Origin: Pseudoduganella lutea
GTDB lineage: Bacteria > Pseudomonadota > Gammaproteobacteria > Burkholderiales > Burkholderiaceae_D
Length of the DNA stretch: 64,000 nt
Reading direction: 5' to 3'
Assembly (NCBI RefSeq): GCF_004209755.1
Contig: NZ_CP035913.1
Location: 2,976,001 to 3,040,000 of the forward strand
Of this stretch, positions 44,201-57,036 are shown piece by piece. The translations under genes and the position numbers were made by a program. The notes beneath the pieces were generated by a model. The model was given only the letters and a program-made list of their open reading frames with translations, was not told the origin of the DNA and searched no databases. The first letter of the stretch is position 1, and every line of letters starts with the position of its first letter.

Positions 44201-46399
44201 ATCGATCGTGAAGCTGGTGACGGCCGCCGGCACCACGACGATGCCTGTGGCCGGGTCGCCGTTCTTCCATGTGACGCCATGGGAGAACGTGACCGCGCCC
44301 CGGTCCGCCGTGGCGGCGCTGCCGGTGAACGCGAGGGTGTATTCGCCATCGGTCACGCCGGCCGCGCTGACGGTGGCGGTATAGCGCAGCGTATGCCCTT
44401 CGACCACGGCGTTGTCGACCGGGTTCGCGCCCACGTTCGCGGCATCCTCGGCCACGACGGCCGTGATGCTGCGGCTGTCGTTGTCGACGATGGTGCCGGT
44501 GGCGGACACGCCGCCCACCGTCAACACGGCGCTTTCGGCGTTTTCCACCACCGCATCGTCGACAGTGGGCAGCGTGACCGTGAAGGCCGCCACGCCGGCG
44601 GGGACGACGACGATGCCGCTTGCCGCGCTGCCGTTTTTCCACGCCACGCCATCGCTGAACGACAGGGTACCCAGGTCTTGCGGGGCCGCCGTGCCGGCCA
44701 CGCCGAGCGTGTACTCGACGGCTGACGGGCTGGCGCCGTTCAGCGCCACCGTGTACACCAGCGTGGCACCTTCGGTCACGGCGTTGTCGACCGGGGTGGC
44801 GCCCGTATGCGCGGCGTCTTCGGCGATGACACTTGCGACAGCCTGGCTGTCGTTGTCCGTGATCGTGCCGGTGGCGGACACGCTGCCCACCGTCAGCACG
44901 GCCGTTTCCGCCGCTTCGATGACGGCGTCGTCGACCGTGGCGACCATCACACCGAACGTCGTGACGCCGGCCGGCACGACGACGATACCGCTGCCGGCAT
45001 TGCCGTTCTTCCAGGCCACGCCGGCGGTGAACGCCAGGGACGCCACATCACCCGCGCCGGCCGTGCCGGACAGCGCCAATGCGTATTCGGTCGCGACCGG
45101 GCTGGCGCCGCTCAGCGTCACCGTGTACAGCAGCGATGCGCCTTCAGCAACGCTATCGTCCACCGGCAACATGCCCGTGTGCGCGGCATCTTCGGCCGTA
45201 ACGGCCGACACGGCCTGGCTGTCGTTGTCCGTGATCGTGCCGGTGGCAGCCACGCCACCCACCGTCAGCACGGCCGTTTCCGCCGCTTCGATTGCGGTGT
45301 CGTCGGTCGTCGGCAGCGTGACCTTGAAGCTGCCCACGCCATTCGGCACGACGACGATGCCCGTCGCCGGGTTGCCGTTCTTCCAGGTCACGCCGTCGCT
45401 GAACGACAGTGCGCCCAGGTCGCCCGCCGCAGCGGTGCCGCCGCGGACCAGCGCATGCTCGCCGCCGGTACCGCTGAGGATCACCGTATAGACGAGCGTG
45501 CCGCCTTCGCCAACGGTGCTGTCGACAGGCATCGCACCCAGGTGCGCGCCATCTTCGGCCACCACGCTGGCCACCGTGGCAGGGGCAGGCACGTTGGCGT
45601 CGTTGTCGGTGATCGTCAGCACGCCCGTGTTGTCCGTGATCGCCGCGAATGAACTGTCGCTGAGCAGGATGGAGACCGTGCGCGCGCCATCGACTGCGGT
45701 GGTATTCGTGACCGGTACCGTGACCGTCTTTGTCGTCTGGCCCGGTGCGAAGGTCAGCGTGCCGGTGACCGCCCCATAGTCGGTACCGGCAGTGGCGGTA
45801 CCATCGACGGACGTGTAGCGCACCGTCACCGTATCGGTGCTTGCACGGCTGAGCGAAACGGTGACGGTGGCCGTGCCGGCCCCCTCATCGACAGTCGTGT
45901 CGCCGACGGTCAGCTTGGGCTGGTTTGCCAGGTAGGCGTTCAATGTGCCGAGCAGGCCCTGGGTTGCCGCGTTGCCGCTGACCGAGCCGTTCGGGATCGC
46001 CAGTGCCTGGCCATTGAAGGTCAGGCCGATAAAGCTGCGCGGATCGCCATTGGCCTCCGTCCAGGGGTCGATGAAGTACGTGCCGCCGCCAGCCGTGGCC
46101 AGCGTGTGGCCGCTGCCCGTGGCATAGAACACCATCGTGCTGACGGTACCGCTGGGCGCGCGCCAGTTGATGACGCCATCGATGCGGTGCTGTACGCCCA
46201 GCGCATCCGTGACCAGGATCGTGCCCGTCAGGTCATTGCCCTGGGCGCCGCCGAACTGTCCATTGTCCGTCGCCTGTTCGAATTGCAGCTTCGACCAGCC
46301 GAGCGTCGATGCGAGAAAAGCGTTTCCGGCTTCGTTGTTCCGGACGGCGTCGCCGGCGAAACCGTTGGCGAACGAAACGGATACGGTGGTGATGGGCAT
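41264..46399 (-). CDS. 1711-residue Calx-beta repeat protein with choice-of-anchor U domain
   Basis: A giant, probably surface or secreted protein. Residues 1-165 form a unique N-terminal domain without a signal peptide. One classical Calx-beta domain (about 165-275) precedes seven tandem units of about 110-125 residues, each with VTWKNGNPATGIVVVP-like strands and an AETAVLTVGG...TGTITDND end. A TPETPT linker follows (about 1140-1180), then an Ig-like region and a choice-of-anchor U region with DLNADGRVDRI and DGGWGDEDGLVNGTIVDPG, and a C-terminal stretch. Calx-beta units bind Ca2+ and form rods, so adhesion or biofilm is a fair guess. Lack of a signal peptide suggests type I secretion, but no exporter gene is nearby. 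Confidence 0.85.
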   Translation of the reverse strand: MPITTVSVSFANGFAGDAVRNNEAGNAFLASTLGWSKLQFEQATDNGQFGGAQGNDLTGTILVTDALGVQHRIDGVINWRAPSGTVSTMVFYATGSGHTLATAGGGTYFIDPWTEANGDPRSFIGLTFNGQALAIPNGSVSGNAATQGLLGTLNAYLANQPKLTVGDTTVDEGAGTATVTVSLSRASTDTVTVRYTSVDGTATAGTDYGAVTGTLTFAPGQTTKTVTVPVTNTTAVDGARTVSILLSDSSFAAITDNTGVLTITDNDANVPAPATVASVVAEDGAHLGAMPVDSTVGEGGTLVYTVILSGTGGEHALVRGGTAAAGDLGALSFSDGVTWKNGNPATGIVVVPNGVGSFKVTLPTTDDTAIEAAETAVLTVGGVAATGTITDNDSQAVSAVTAEDAAHTGMLPVDDSVAEGASLLYTVTLSGASPVATEYALALSGTAGAGDVASLAFTAGVAWKNGNAGSGIVVVPAGVTTFGVMVATVDDAVIEAAETAVLTVGSVSATGTITDNDSQAVASVIAEDAAHTGATPVDNAVTEGATLVYTVALNGASPSAVEYTLGVAGTAAPQDLGTLSFSDGVAWKNGSAASGIVVVPAGVAAFTVTLPTVDDAVVENAESAVLTVGGVSATGTIVDNDSRSITAVVAEDAANVGANPVDNAVVEGHTLRYTATVSAAGVTDGEYTLAFTGSAATADRGAVTFSHGVTWKNGDPATGIVVVPAAVTSFTIDVATIDDTLVESAETVVITLGGIVAAGTVTDNDAPAIATVTAVDPVQPSSGATSVTEGAALAYAVALNTAGAGPVEFTLALAGTAAAQDVGTLSFSDGVAWKNGVAGSGIVVVPAGVAAFTVTLPTIDDAVVENAESAVLTVGGVSATGTIVDNDSRSITAVVAEDAANVGANPVDNAVVEGQTLRYTATVSAAGVTDGEYTLAFTGSAATADRGAVTFSDGVTWKNGDPATGIVVVPAAVTSFTIDVATIDDTLVESAETVVITLGGIVAAGTVTDNDAPAIATVTAFDAAQPSSGATNVTEGAALAYAVALNTAGAGPVEFTLALAGTAAPQDLGTLSFSDGVAWKNGSATSGIVVVPAGVAAFTVTLPTIDDAVVENAESAVLTVGGVSATGTIVDNDVVVTPPVTPTTPTTPETPTTPETPTTPETPTTPETPTTPETPTTPETPTTPGLQTGLDPASDDGSSQSDTVTSVVTPDFTISGGALLATGGSVRLLSAAGEVVGSNAITAEDIAAGKVNVNAGLLDDGVYTFNAQILDAAGNVVAQAPVAVTIVTDVDGVAPSIELAANGGDFNHDGVLDWQQHAVAQMPMRSLADFALGKSASAASFGAVLAGSVTNAGEAVQLTNGAQLKDLSLTDLPAALPEQFRATSPVFNFTVTAEDGVASLPDLDTGRDGLQTRVVIDLAAGGSLATDFLKFDGATQSYYSFLDDGRLDTMDNGATLVDLNADGRVDRIVLTLTDGGWGDEDGLVNGTIVDPGMLAFDTPDHQVYSILLATGDRYYTASAAEAAQQAAVAGNTFEGVAFDAQPGGQKMTAYYQPFTRDWTFAAAGQALPYACYGAVDGAGGFTAAAAGSGTGTDFHLFQDARGATQLVTAADAASLGLAAQGYTDRGAAFSATTSKAFDFDAEGYLVANQDNASVQALVQQLAASYQSSSAAGFVDAVEQNYLAQVTIVGVAHGAAATAAELNAAFGTGFAN
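42850..42981 (-). repeat. 18-bp tandem repeat coding for TPETPT
   Basis: About six copies of an 18-bp unit (GGCGTCGTCGGCGTTTCG-like on the plus strand) encode a TPETPT linker in the Calx-beta protein. Copies differ by silent changes. The number of units could vary by slippage. Confidence 0.85.
43001..44476 (-). repeat. Two nearly identical 738-bp tandem units in the Calx-beta gene
   Basis: The sequence GTCGTTGTCCACGATGGTGC occurs at 43001 and 43739 and, with one change, at 44477: an exact 738-bp period (246 residues, two Calx-beta-like units each). The two copies are almost identical in DNA, including silent sites, so they stem from a recent duplication or gene conversion; other units in the gene are more divergent. 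Confidence 0.85.
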
Positions 46400-46609
46400 G
46401 GTGTCTTCCTGAAATGGATCGATGGCCGGCCGGATGGACGGTGGATTTCAGGCGGGGACGGGGCACAGATGGATGGGTGCGGCGAGGGCCTGGCCGCGGA
46501 CTCAAGCATACTAAAAAGCACACCGCGCGGGATATGGACTCGCTCGCAACATGGCAGGAATGTGCCGGATTGTGGTTGCCGTACGACAAATATCGATGCC
46601 GTGATGACG
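46400..46609. other. Intergenic region between the Calx-beta and lipoprotein genes
   Basis: This 270-bp gap (with the promoter entry that follows) separates two divergent genes. CAGGAAG upstream of 46399 is the ribosome site of the Calx-beta gene. No further gene or clear repeat was seen. Confidence 0.5.
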
Positions 46610-46639
46610 TTGTGGCAAGCGACCGCGCTCGGGTACACT
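46610..46639 (+). promoter_or_regulatory. Promoter of the lipoprotein gene
   Basis: -35 TTGTGG (46610-46615) and -10 TACACT (46634-46639) are spaced 18 bp, with the ATG 30 bases after the -10. Confidence 0.55.
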
Positions 46640-46668
46640 GTCGGCTGCTTTCACCATCGAAACCGATC

Positions 46669-47226
46669 ATGCGTCGAGTCGCGCTTCTTGCCTTTCCCCT
46701 GCTGCTGGCCGTCACGGGCTGCGGCGACGATTACCAGCCCGAACAGCTCTACCTGGCCACCACTCCCGATTGCCGGGAATGGGTCGACGGGTCCACGTTC
46801 AGGCTGCCCGAGGGCGTCAGCGTGTCGGCCACCACCCCCGTCACGGTGAAGGAAGGCAGCGCCGAATTCGGCGTCGTCTACCTGGTGCCGCGCGGCGGCA
46901 GGGTGCAGTTCGTCACGCGCGCCTTCAACATCACGCAACCGAAAGGGGCAACGATCGCCAAGGCCAAGGTGCTCAGCTACTACCAGCGCGGCACCAACAA
47001 CCGCGCGGAAATGGTGGAAGTCATCACGAATATCCCGGCGCTGCTGCTGCCGGTGGCCACGGCGGAGGTCACGCAATGGCGCATCCGGCTGGGCGTCGAC
47101 CAAAAATTGCCCGCGCGCTTCGACCTCGTGCTTTCTGACGTCATCATCGACGACGAGCGCCATCCCGTGCGCACCTTCACCTATCGCTGGTTCCCGGAAC
47201 GGAAAGCCTACGGACTGTGCCGCTGA
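46669..47226 (+). CDS. Lipoprotein of unknown function
   Basis: A 185-residue protein with a lipoprotein signal: MRRVALLAFPLLLAVTGC with the lipobox Cys at residue 18, followed by GDD. The Asp at +3, not +2, leaves outer-membrane sorting likely. The mature part is rich in beta strands with no recognised domain (VQFVTRAFNITQPKGATIAK, RHPVRTFTYRWFPERKAYGL). The ATG at 46669 was chosen because it starts the signal; there is no good ribosome site. It is divergent from the Calx-beta gene. Confidence 0.8.
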   Translation: MRRVALLAFPLLLAVTGCGDDYQPEQLYLATTPDCREWVDGSTFRLPEGVSVSATTPVTVKEGSAEFGVVYLVPRGGRVQFVTRAFNITQPKGATIAKAKVLSYYQRGTNNRAEMVEVITNIPALLLPVATAEVTQWRIRLGVDQKLPARFDLVLSDVIIDDERHPVRTFTYRWFPERKAYGLCR

Positions 47227-47253
47227 GCCATCGCGGTCGGACAGCACGCACGG

Positions 47254-47294
47254 TGTTGTAAAAATTCGGGGACTGTCCCCGAATTTTTACAACA
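47254..47294. repeat. Palindrome with GGGGACTGTCCCC core
   Basis: Perfect 19-bp arms (47254-47272 and 47276-47294) around the centre CTG. From memory, similar sequences are scattered between genes in Oxalobacteraceae genomes, REP-like. It lies between the lipoprotein gene and the ATP-synthase terminator and could also stop transcription. Confidence 0.75.
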
Positions 47295-47307
47295 GTGCAG
47301 GGAAATA

Positions 47308-47334
47308 AAAAAAGCAGCCCGAAGGCTGCTTTTT
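47308..47334 (-). terminator. Terminator of the atp operon
   Basis: On the minus strand AAAGCAGCC-TTCG-GGCTGCTTT is followed by a run of T (complement of 47306-47313). The stem is GCAGCC/GGCTGC (47314-47319, 47324-47329) with a CGAA/TTCG tetraloop. It lies 20 bases after atpC; A/T tracts on both sides make it bidirectional. Confidence 0.88.
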
Positions 47335-47351
47335 CATGGGCGGGGCAAAGC

Positions 47352-47780
47352 TTATTTGCCGCCGCGCGCGCGCAGTTTTTGCAGGGCTGCCAGCTGGCCG
47401 ATGGCCGCTGCCAGTTCGGCCTGCGCTTTCGCGTAGTCGATGCCGGTCTTGTTGTTGGCGAGGCTTTCTTCCGCCAGCTTCTTGGCCTCCTGGGCCTTGG
47501 CTTCGTCCAGGTCGCCGCCACGGATTGCGGTGTCGGCCAGGACCGTCACGGCGTTCGGCTGCACTTCCAGCAGGCCGCCGGCGACGAAGACGAACTCCTC
47601 TTCCGACTTGCCTGCAACCTGGATGCGCACCGCGCCCGGACGGATACGGGTGATCAAAGGCGTGTGCTTCGGGTAGATACCCAGCTCGCCCTGCTCGCCC
47701 GGCAACGCGACGAACGTGGCTTCGCCGGAGAAGATCAGCTCTTCCGCGGACACCACATCGACGTGAATTGTGTTTGCCAT
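47352..47780 (-). CDS. atpC: ATP synthase epsilon subunit
   Basis: A 142-residue subunit: the N-terminal beta sandwich starts [20 protein letters not shown] and includes [19 protein letters not shown]; the C-terminal helical pair ([13 protein letters not shown] on) can brake the enzyme. It is in the F1 central stalk. Last gene of the operon, 59 bases after atpD. Confidence 0.97.
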   Translation of the reverse strand: MANTIHVDVVSAEELIFSGEATFVALPGEQGELGIYPKHTPLITRIRPGAVRIQVAGKSEEEFVFVAGGLLEVQPNAVTVLADTAIRGGDLDEAKAQEAKKLAEESLANNKTGIDYAKAQAELAAAIGQLAALQKLRARGGK

Positions 47781-47839
47781 AATTATCCTATCGGTTTGAA
47801 CGGCCCCGCCCCCGTTCAGGGGCGGAGCGCCGCATCAAA

Positions 47840-50148
<2,309 letters not shown>

Positions 50149-50203
50149 GAGTCCTTACTCCTTCTGCGCGAATGGCGGTTCACTGGGTGAACCGCCGTGC
50201 CGC

Positions 50204-51745
<1,542 letters not shown>

Positions 51746-51821
51746 GGTAACTCCTAATTGTGTTCTCTCAGCTTGCGCGAGGGTATAAGGGTCTGCCGCA
51801 GGTGCACGCAGTACTGCCGGC

Positions 51822-52355
51822 TTACGACGTCAGCGCGACGCGCATCTGTTCCAGCCGGGCGCGTACCGAAGTGTCCAGCACTTCGTCACCGACCACCACG
51901 CGCACGCCGCCGATCAGCGATGGATCGACCGTGACTTGCGGGTTCAGCTTGCGGCCGAATTTCTTTTCCAGCGTGGCGACCAGGGCGGCGGTTTGCGCGC
52001 CATCGAGATCGAATGCGCTCGTGATTTCGGCATCCGCCGCACCTTCCGTGCCATTTTTCAGGTCATGGAATTGGGCACCGATTTCCGGCAGCAATGCGAT
52101 GCGGCCGTTTTCGATCAGCGTCGAGAGAAAATTGTTCGCTTCCGCGGTCAGCGGCGACTTCAGCAGGGAAGTGACGGTGGCGAGCACATCGCTGTCCGTC
52201 ACTTTCGGGTTGCGGGCATATGCCAGCACCTCTTCGTGCGAACCGATCTGGGCCAGTTCGGACACCAGATCGGACCACTGCGCGAGGTTGCCAGCCTGGG
52301 CTACGCGGAAGAGGGCTTCCGCGTAAGGACGAGCGACGGTTGCGAGTTCAGCCAT
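51822..52355 (-). CDS. atpH: ATP synthase delta subunit
   Basis: A 177-residue peripheral-stalk subunit that ties F1 alpha to the b dimer. It has [15 protein letters not shown] at the N-terminus and [20 protein letters not shown] at the C-terminus. It is two bases after atpF. Confidence 0.97.
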   Translation of the reverse strand: MAELATVARPYAEALFRVAQAGNLAQWSDLVSELAQIGSHEEVLAYARNPKVTDSDVLATVTSLLKSPLTAEANNFLSTLIENGRIALLPEIGAQFHDLKNGTEGAADAEITSAFDLDGAQTAALVATLEKKFGRKLNPQVTVDPSLIGGVRVVVGDEVLDTSVRARLEQMRVALTS

Positions 52356-52357
52356 GA

Positions 52358-52828
52358 TTACAGCTCGGTCGCAAGGCGATTCAGCAGGTCGGCGTGGGCC
52401 GACGCGTTGACTTCGCGCTTCAGGATTTGCTCGGCGCCCTTGACTGCCAGGTCGGCGACCTGGGCACGCAGTTGCTCGCGTGCCTGGGTCACTTGCTGGT
52501 CGGCTTCGGCACGGGCTTGCGCAATGATGCGGTCCGCCTCGGCTTTGGCATTGGCCTTGATTTCTTCAGCGATCAGCTGAGCGCGCTTTTCAGCGTCCGC
52601 GACGCGCGACGCAGCTTCGTCGCGCGCGGAGGTCAGGGCTTCCGTGGCGCGCTTTTCAGCTGCCGCCATCGAAGCCTGGCCCTGCTCTGCAGCAGCCAGA
52701 CCGTCCGCGATACGCTTGGCACGCTCATCCAGCGCAGCATTCAGCGCCGGGAATACGAATTTCATCGAGAACCAGACGAGCACCGCGAAGGTGATCATCT
52801 GACCGATGAGAGACATATTGATGTTCAT
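52358..52828 (-). CDS. atpF: ATP synthase b subunit
   Basis: A 156-residue peripheral-stalk subunit: one N-terminal membrane helix ([20 protein letters not shown]) and a long Ala/Glu/Arg-rich coiled coil. Confidence 0.97.
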   Translation of the reverse strand: MNINMSLIGQMITFAVLVWFSMKFVFPALNAALDERAKRIADGLAAAEQGQASMAAAEKRATEALTSARDEAASRVADAEKRAQLIAEEIKANAKAEADRIIAQARAEADQQVTQAREQLRAQVADLAVKGAEQILKREVNASAHADLLNRLATEL

Positions 52829-52868
52829 ACCTTGCTCCTAAAAAGTTTCCCCTGGTTGGAGCGGTAAA

Positions 52869-53153
<285 letters not shown>

Positions 53154-53267
53154 TTAGATTTCTCCTAAGATTTAAAAAAAACGACGATACAGATTTAAAA
53201 AACTCTTTTTTACAACGAACCGCTTGGCGTCCCGCCGGAACCGTGTCCGGACCGGCGAGGTGCCTTA

Positions 53268-54070
<803 letters not shown>

Positions 54071-54139
54071 AGTAAAGTTGGTATTGAATTTAGAAACTTT
54101 GTCCGCATCCTTCGATTCTCGAAGGGCATCAAACGGCAT

Positions 54140-54508
54140 TTAAACTGCGAGCAATGAGAACCAGTAAGCCAAGGTCGTCACCGCGAAACCCAAGATCAGC
54201 CAAACCGACGCGGCCGATGGAAACAGCACCAGTACTGCGATGAACAGCACTGCTGTAATGAATAATTTCACCATCTCGGCGCGGAAATGCCGCCGGAAGA
54301 TTGCTTTCGGGTCGCCGTTGGCCCGCGTGACGATCAACGCGTAGGCCAGGCTGCCCAGCACCGCGATCGCGCCGCCCATGGCGGCAGGCCAGCCTTTTCC
54401 CACCCCGGCGAAGAGCGCAACGAGGGCTGAAAAGAGGACGGCGATGGTTAATTGCAGGGCGACGATTCGATAGACCGGCCGGGCGATGCTTGCAGCAGAA
54501 TCACTCAC
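54140..54508 (-). CDS. atpI: ATP synthase assembly protein AtpI
   Basis: A 122-residue membrane protein with four helices (YRIVALQLTIAVLFSALVAL first, LILGFAVTTLAYWFSLLAV last). AtpI helps assemble the c-ring and may carry Mg2+. The start is GTG (54506-54508) with AAGG upstream. First gene of the operon. Confidence 0.92.
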   Translation of the reverse strand: MSDSAASIARPVYRIVALQLTIAVLFSALVALFAGVGKGWPAAMGGAIAVLGSLAYALIVTRANGDPKAIFRRHFRAEMVKLFITAVLFIAVLVLFPSAASVWLILGFAVTTLAYWFSLLAV

Positions 54509-54551
54509 TTGCCAACCTTCTAAACGTAGCTTTAAGACCCAAAGACACGGG

Positions 54552-54581
54552 ATTATAGGACTGTTACGTGAGCGGCGTCAA
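54552..54581 (-). promoter_or_regulatory. Sigma-70 promoter of the atp operon
   Basis: On the minus strand TTGACG (54581-54576), 18 bp, TATAAT (54557-54552). Transcription would start at about 54545, 37 bases before atpI. One of the best promoters in the window. Confidence 0.85.
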
Positions 54582-54589
54582 ACAAGTTG

Positions 54590-55096
54590 CACCTCTCGAG
54601 AGCAAATGAAGCAACATTGTGACGAATATGTCAGTCCTGTGCACCGTCCTGGTGCGGCTCGACAGTGCATGGCCGGCTTAACCGGGCCTTAAGCACCTTT
54701 TCGCACCGAAACCGTATCTTTAACGCAACATCCATGCCCTTCCAACAAGCGGCATTCACCTTCGTTGCCTCATATCGGGACGGCGAGAAGGCACACAATA
54801 TCAATACGTTACGGTCAAACGAAGATTTTTAGAGGATCTCTTCAGCGGCGATTGGCTGGTCGCCGCCGGCGGCGGCCCGAGCGGCGCGCATTTTGCCGCA
54901 CGGGTTATCACAGATTAGGTTTCTAATTGAACAATCTGAATATCGATTGTGAATAACTCGGCTTTATCGCAATCGCCATTCAAATTCGGTGAATATATCC
55001 GCGCCGCTGAATTAATCCGTGGCCGGTAATGCGCCACGCTTGCCATTTCCCGTGGCGGCCCCGCGCGGCTGTATGCCGGCAGGGCCAAGGAACTGC
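54590..55096. other. Long gene-free gap between atp operon and parB
   Basis: About 500 bp without a credible gene. It turns AT-richer from 54890 on. One sequence matches the relaxed DnaA-box consensus TTATNCACA (54948-54956, minus strand) and two are close (54905, 54964). Not enough for an origin call. Confidence 0.5.
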
Positions 55097-56020
55097 TTAC
55101 TCGCTCGCCGATTCACGCAACCGGGTGAGCACGCCTTCCAGGATGTCCAGGTCGGCGAAGTCGATGATCATCTGGCCCTTGCCTTTCGCGCCGATGCGGA
55201 ACGTGACCGGTGTGGCCAGCCGGTCGGACAGTTCTTCTTCCAGGCGCTTGATGTCGCCGGACTTCTCCCGCACCCGGGCTTCCGGTGGTGCATCCTGCTC
55301 TTCCTGCGTGCGGGTGACGAGTTTTTCCGTTTCCCGCACCGACAGGCGCTTGGCCACGACCACATTGGCCAGCGTGATCTGCGTGGCCGCGTCGACGGCC
55401 AGCAGCGCGCGGGCATGGCCCATGTCGATATCGCCCGCCATCAGCATCGTCTGCACGGGTGCGGCGAGGTTCAGCAGCCGGAGCAGGTTCGACACGGCGG
55501 AACGCGAGCGCCCCACGGCCGTGGCCGCCTGTTCATGCGTAAACGCGAAGTCCGTGATCAGCCGGTGGATACCCTGCGCCTCCTCGAGCGGATTCAGGTC
55601 TTCGCGCTGGATGTTCTCGATCAGCGCCATCGCCGCGGCGGAGGTGTCGTCCACCTCGCGCACCAGCACGGGAACGGTGTCGAGGCCGGCGATCTGTGCG
55701 GCGCGGAAGCGTCGTTCGCCGGCGATGATTTCGTACCGGGGCTTGCCCCCGTCATTGTTGCCTGCCTCGTTGCCGCCCGGTTCGGTGCCGAGCGGGCGCA
55801 CGAGGATCGGCTGCATGATGCCCTGGGCCCTGATCGACGCGGCCAGCTCGTTCAGGCTGCCCTCGTCCATCCGCGTGCGGGGCTGGTACTTGCCCGGCTG
55901 CAGTTGCGCGAGCGGCAGTTCGGACGGATTGCCCTGCTCCGCCGCGGCAGGTTGATCGCTGTCGCCGCCCAGCAGCGCGTCGAGGCCGCGACCGAGGCCC
56001 TTGAGTTTTTTGGTTGCCAT
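55097..56020 (-). CDS. parB: Chromosome-partitioning protein ParB
   Basis: A 307-residue ParB/Spo0J protein. A basic N-terminus (KKLKGLGRGLDALLGGD) is followed by the CTPase domain with GERRFRAAQIAGL, the HTH (FTHEQAATAVGRSRSAVSNLLR) that reads parS, and a C-terminal dimer domain. It loads on parS, three copies of which lie at 59.7-59.8 kb. It follows parA after 105 bp that hold a palindrome. Confidence 0.97.
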   Translation of the reverse strand: MATKKLKGLGRGLDALLGGDSDQPAAAEQGNPSELPLAQLQPGKYQPRTRMDEGSLNELAASIRAQGIMQPILVRPLGTEPGGNEAGNNDGGKPRYEIIAGERRFRAAQIAGLDTVPVLVREVDDTSAAAMALIENIQREDLNPLEEAQGIHRLITDFAFTHEQAATAVGRSRSAVSNLLRLLNLAAPVQTMLMAGDIDMGHARALLAVDAATQITLANVVVAKRLSVRETEKLVTRTQEEQDAPPEARVREKSGDIKRLEEELSDRLATPVTFRIGAKGKGQMIIDFADLDILEGVLTRLRESASE

Positions 56021-56064
56021 AGTCTAGTTCGGGTGCGGACACCCTGTTCGTGTGCCGTGTGCGT

Positions 56065-56104
56065 GGTGACAGGCACCATCCTGCGAAAGATGGTGCCTGT
56101 CACC
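56065..56104. repeat. Palindrome between parA and parB
   Basis: GGTGACAGGCACCATC (56065-56080) and its exact complement GATGGTGCCTGTCACC (56089-56104) enclose an 8-base loop; a T-run follows on the plus strand. GGTGCCTGTCACC palindromes are, from memory, common between Oxalobacteraceae genes. Confidence 0.75.
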
Positions 56105-56125
56105 GTTTTTTGTGCGAATCGGAAG

Positions 56126-56896
56126 TTACATTGTCTTGATGCGCTCGACCATCTCCGCGCCAAAGGCGATATAAGCCTGCGCGCCCTTCGACGACGGGTC
56201 GAACGATACCCCGGGCATGCCATACGACGGCGCTTCGGCCAGCCGCACGTTGCGGGGAATGATCGTCTTGAACACCTTGTCGCCGAAGTGCTGCTCGAGC
56301 TGGGCCGATACCTGCTGCGACAGTGTCATGCGCGGGTCGAACATCACGCGCAACAGGCCGATGATCTTCAGGTCCTGGTTCAGGTTGGCATGCACCTTCT
56401 TGATCGTGTTGACCAGGTCGGACAGCCCTTCGAGCGCGTAATACTCGCACTGCATGGGAATGATCACGCCGTGCGCGGCGCACAGGCCGTTCAGCGTGAG
56501 CATCGACAACGCCGGCGGGCAATCGATCAGGATGAAGTCGTAATCCTTGTCGACCAGGGCCAGGGCATTCTTCAGGCGTTTTTCCCGCTGCGCCAGTTCC
56601 ACCATCTCTACTTCCGCACCGGCCAGCTCGCGGTTGGCGGGCAGCACGTCGAAGCGGCCGGATTCCGAGCGCTGGCGCGCGGTCGCGACGTCGGCACTGC
56701 CCAGCATGACTTCATAGGTGGAAGCGGGCAACCCGGCCTTGTTGATGCCGGCGCCCATCGTTGCATTGCCTTGCGGGTCCAGGTCGACCAGCAATACGCG
56801 CTGGTTCAGTTTGGCAAGGCCGGCGGAGAGGTTGACCGTGGTGGTGGTCTTGCCCACCCCGCCCTTCTGGTTCGCTACGCAGAATATCTTTGCCAT
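56126..56896 (-). CDS. parA: Chromosome-partitioning ATPase ParA
   Basis: A 256-residue ParA/Soj ATPase. The deviant Walker A is KGGVGKTTTTVNLSAGL, Walker A' LLVDLDPQGNATMG and Walker B DFILIDCPPALS. It binds DNA nonspecifically as the ATP dimer and moves ParB-parS complexes. The ATG at 56894-56896 is next to the 18-bp repeat array, which could be its control region. Confidence 0.97.
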   Translation of the reverse strand: MAKIFCVANQKGGVGKTTTTVNLSAGLAKLNQRVLLVDLDPQGNATMGAGINKAGLPASTYEVMLGSADVATARQRSESGRFDVLPANRELAGAEVEMVELAQREKRLKNALALVDKDYDFILIDCPPALSMLTLNGLCAAHGVIIPMQCEYYALEGLSDLVNTIKKVHANLNQDLKIIGLLRVMFDPRMTLSQQVSAQLEQHFGDKVFKTIIPRNVRLAEAPSYGMPGVSFDPSSKGAQAYIAFGAEMVERIKTM

Positions 56897-56935
56897 TGGT
56901 TTTTGTTGTTCTTTCCAGTTCTGGTTCTTTAACGG

Positions 56936-57036
56936 TATAAACTATTTATTCAATTTATACCGTTTATATTATTTATACAGTTTATATGATATAAACTGTA
57001 TAAACGATTTATACAGTTTATTCTATTTATACCGTT
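56936..57036. repeat. 18-bp periodic AT-rich array before parA
   Basis: Units of exactly 18 bp begin at 56936, 56954, 56972, 56990, 57008 and 57026. Most read TTTATAC(C/A)GTTTAT plus four or five bases; two are in reverse sense (TATAAACTGTATAAACGA). Units 56972-56987 and 56989-57004 make a perfect 16-bp-arm palindrome around one G. The array fills the gap between rsmG and parA and its last unit covers the rsmG stop codon. Possible roles are a parA operator or an easily melted region. Confidence 0.8.

Noticed and set aside
41324..44725. A 1133-codon open frame antisense to the Calx-beta gene
   Set aside because: Arg/Gly/His-rich low-complexity translation mirroring the repeats of the real gene; no domain, a product of high GC content.
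41264..46399. RTX toxin or adhesin with nonapeptide repeats
   Set aside because: No GGxGxDxUx nonapeptides; the repeats are Calx-beta-like beta-sandwich units.
54900..54980. Chromosomal oriC
   Set aside because: Only one relaxed DnaA-box match; no cluster of consensus boxes, and dnaA/dnaN are not in the window.
55019..56932. A 637-codon plus-strand open frame opposite parA and parB
   Set aside because: Shadow of the par genes; composition unlike a protein.
56936..57036. CRISPR array
   Set aside because: Period is 18 bp with no unique spacers and no cas genes.
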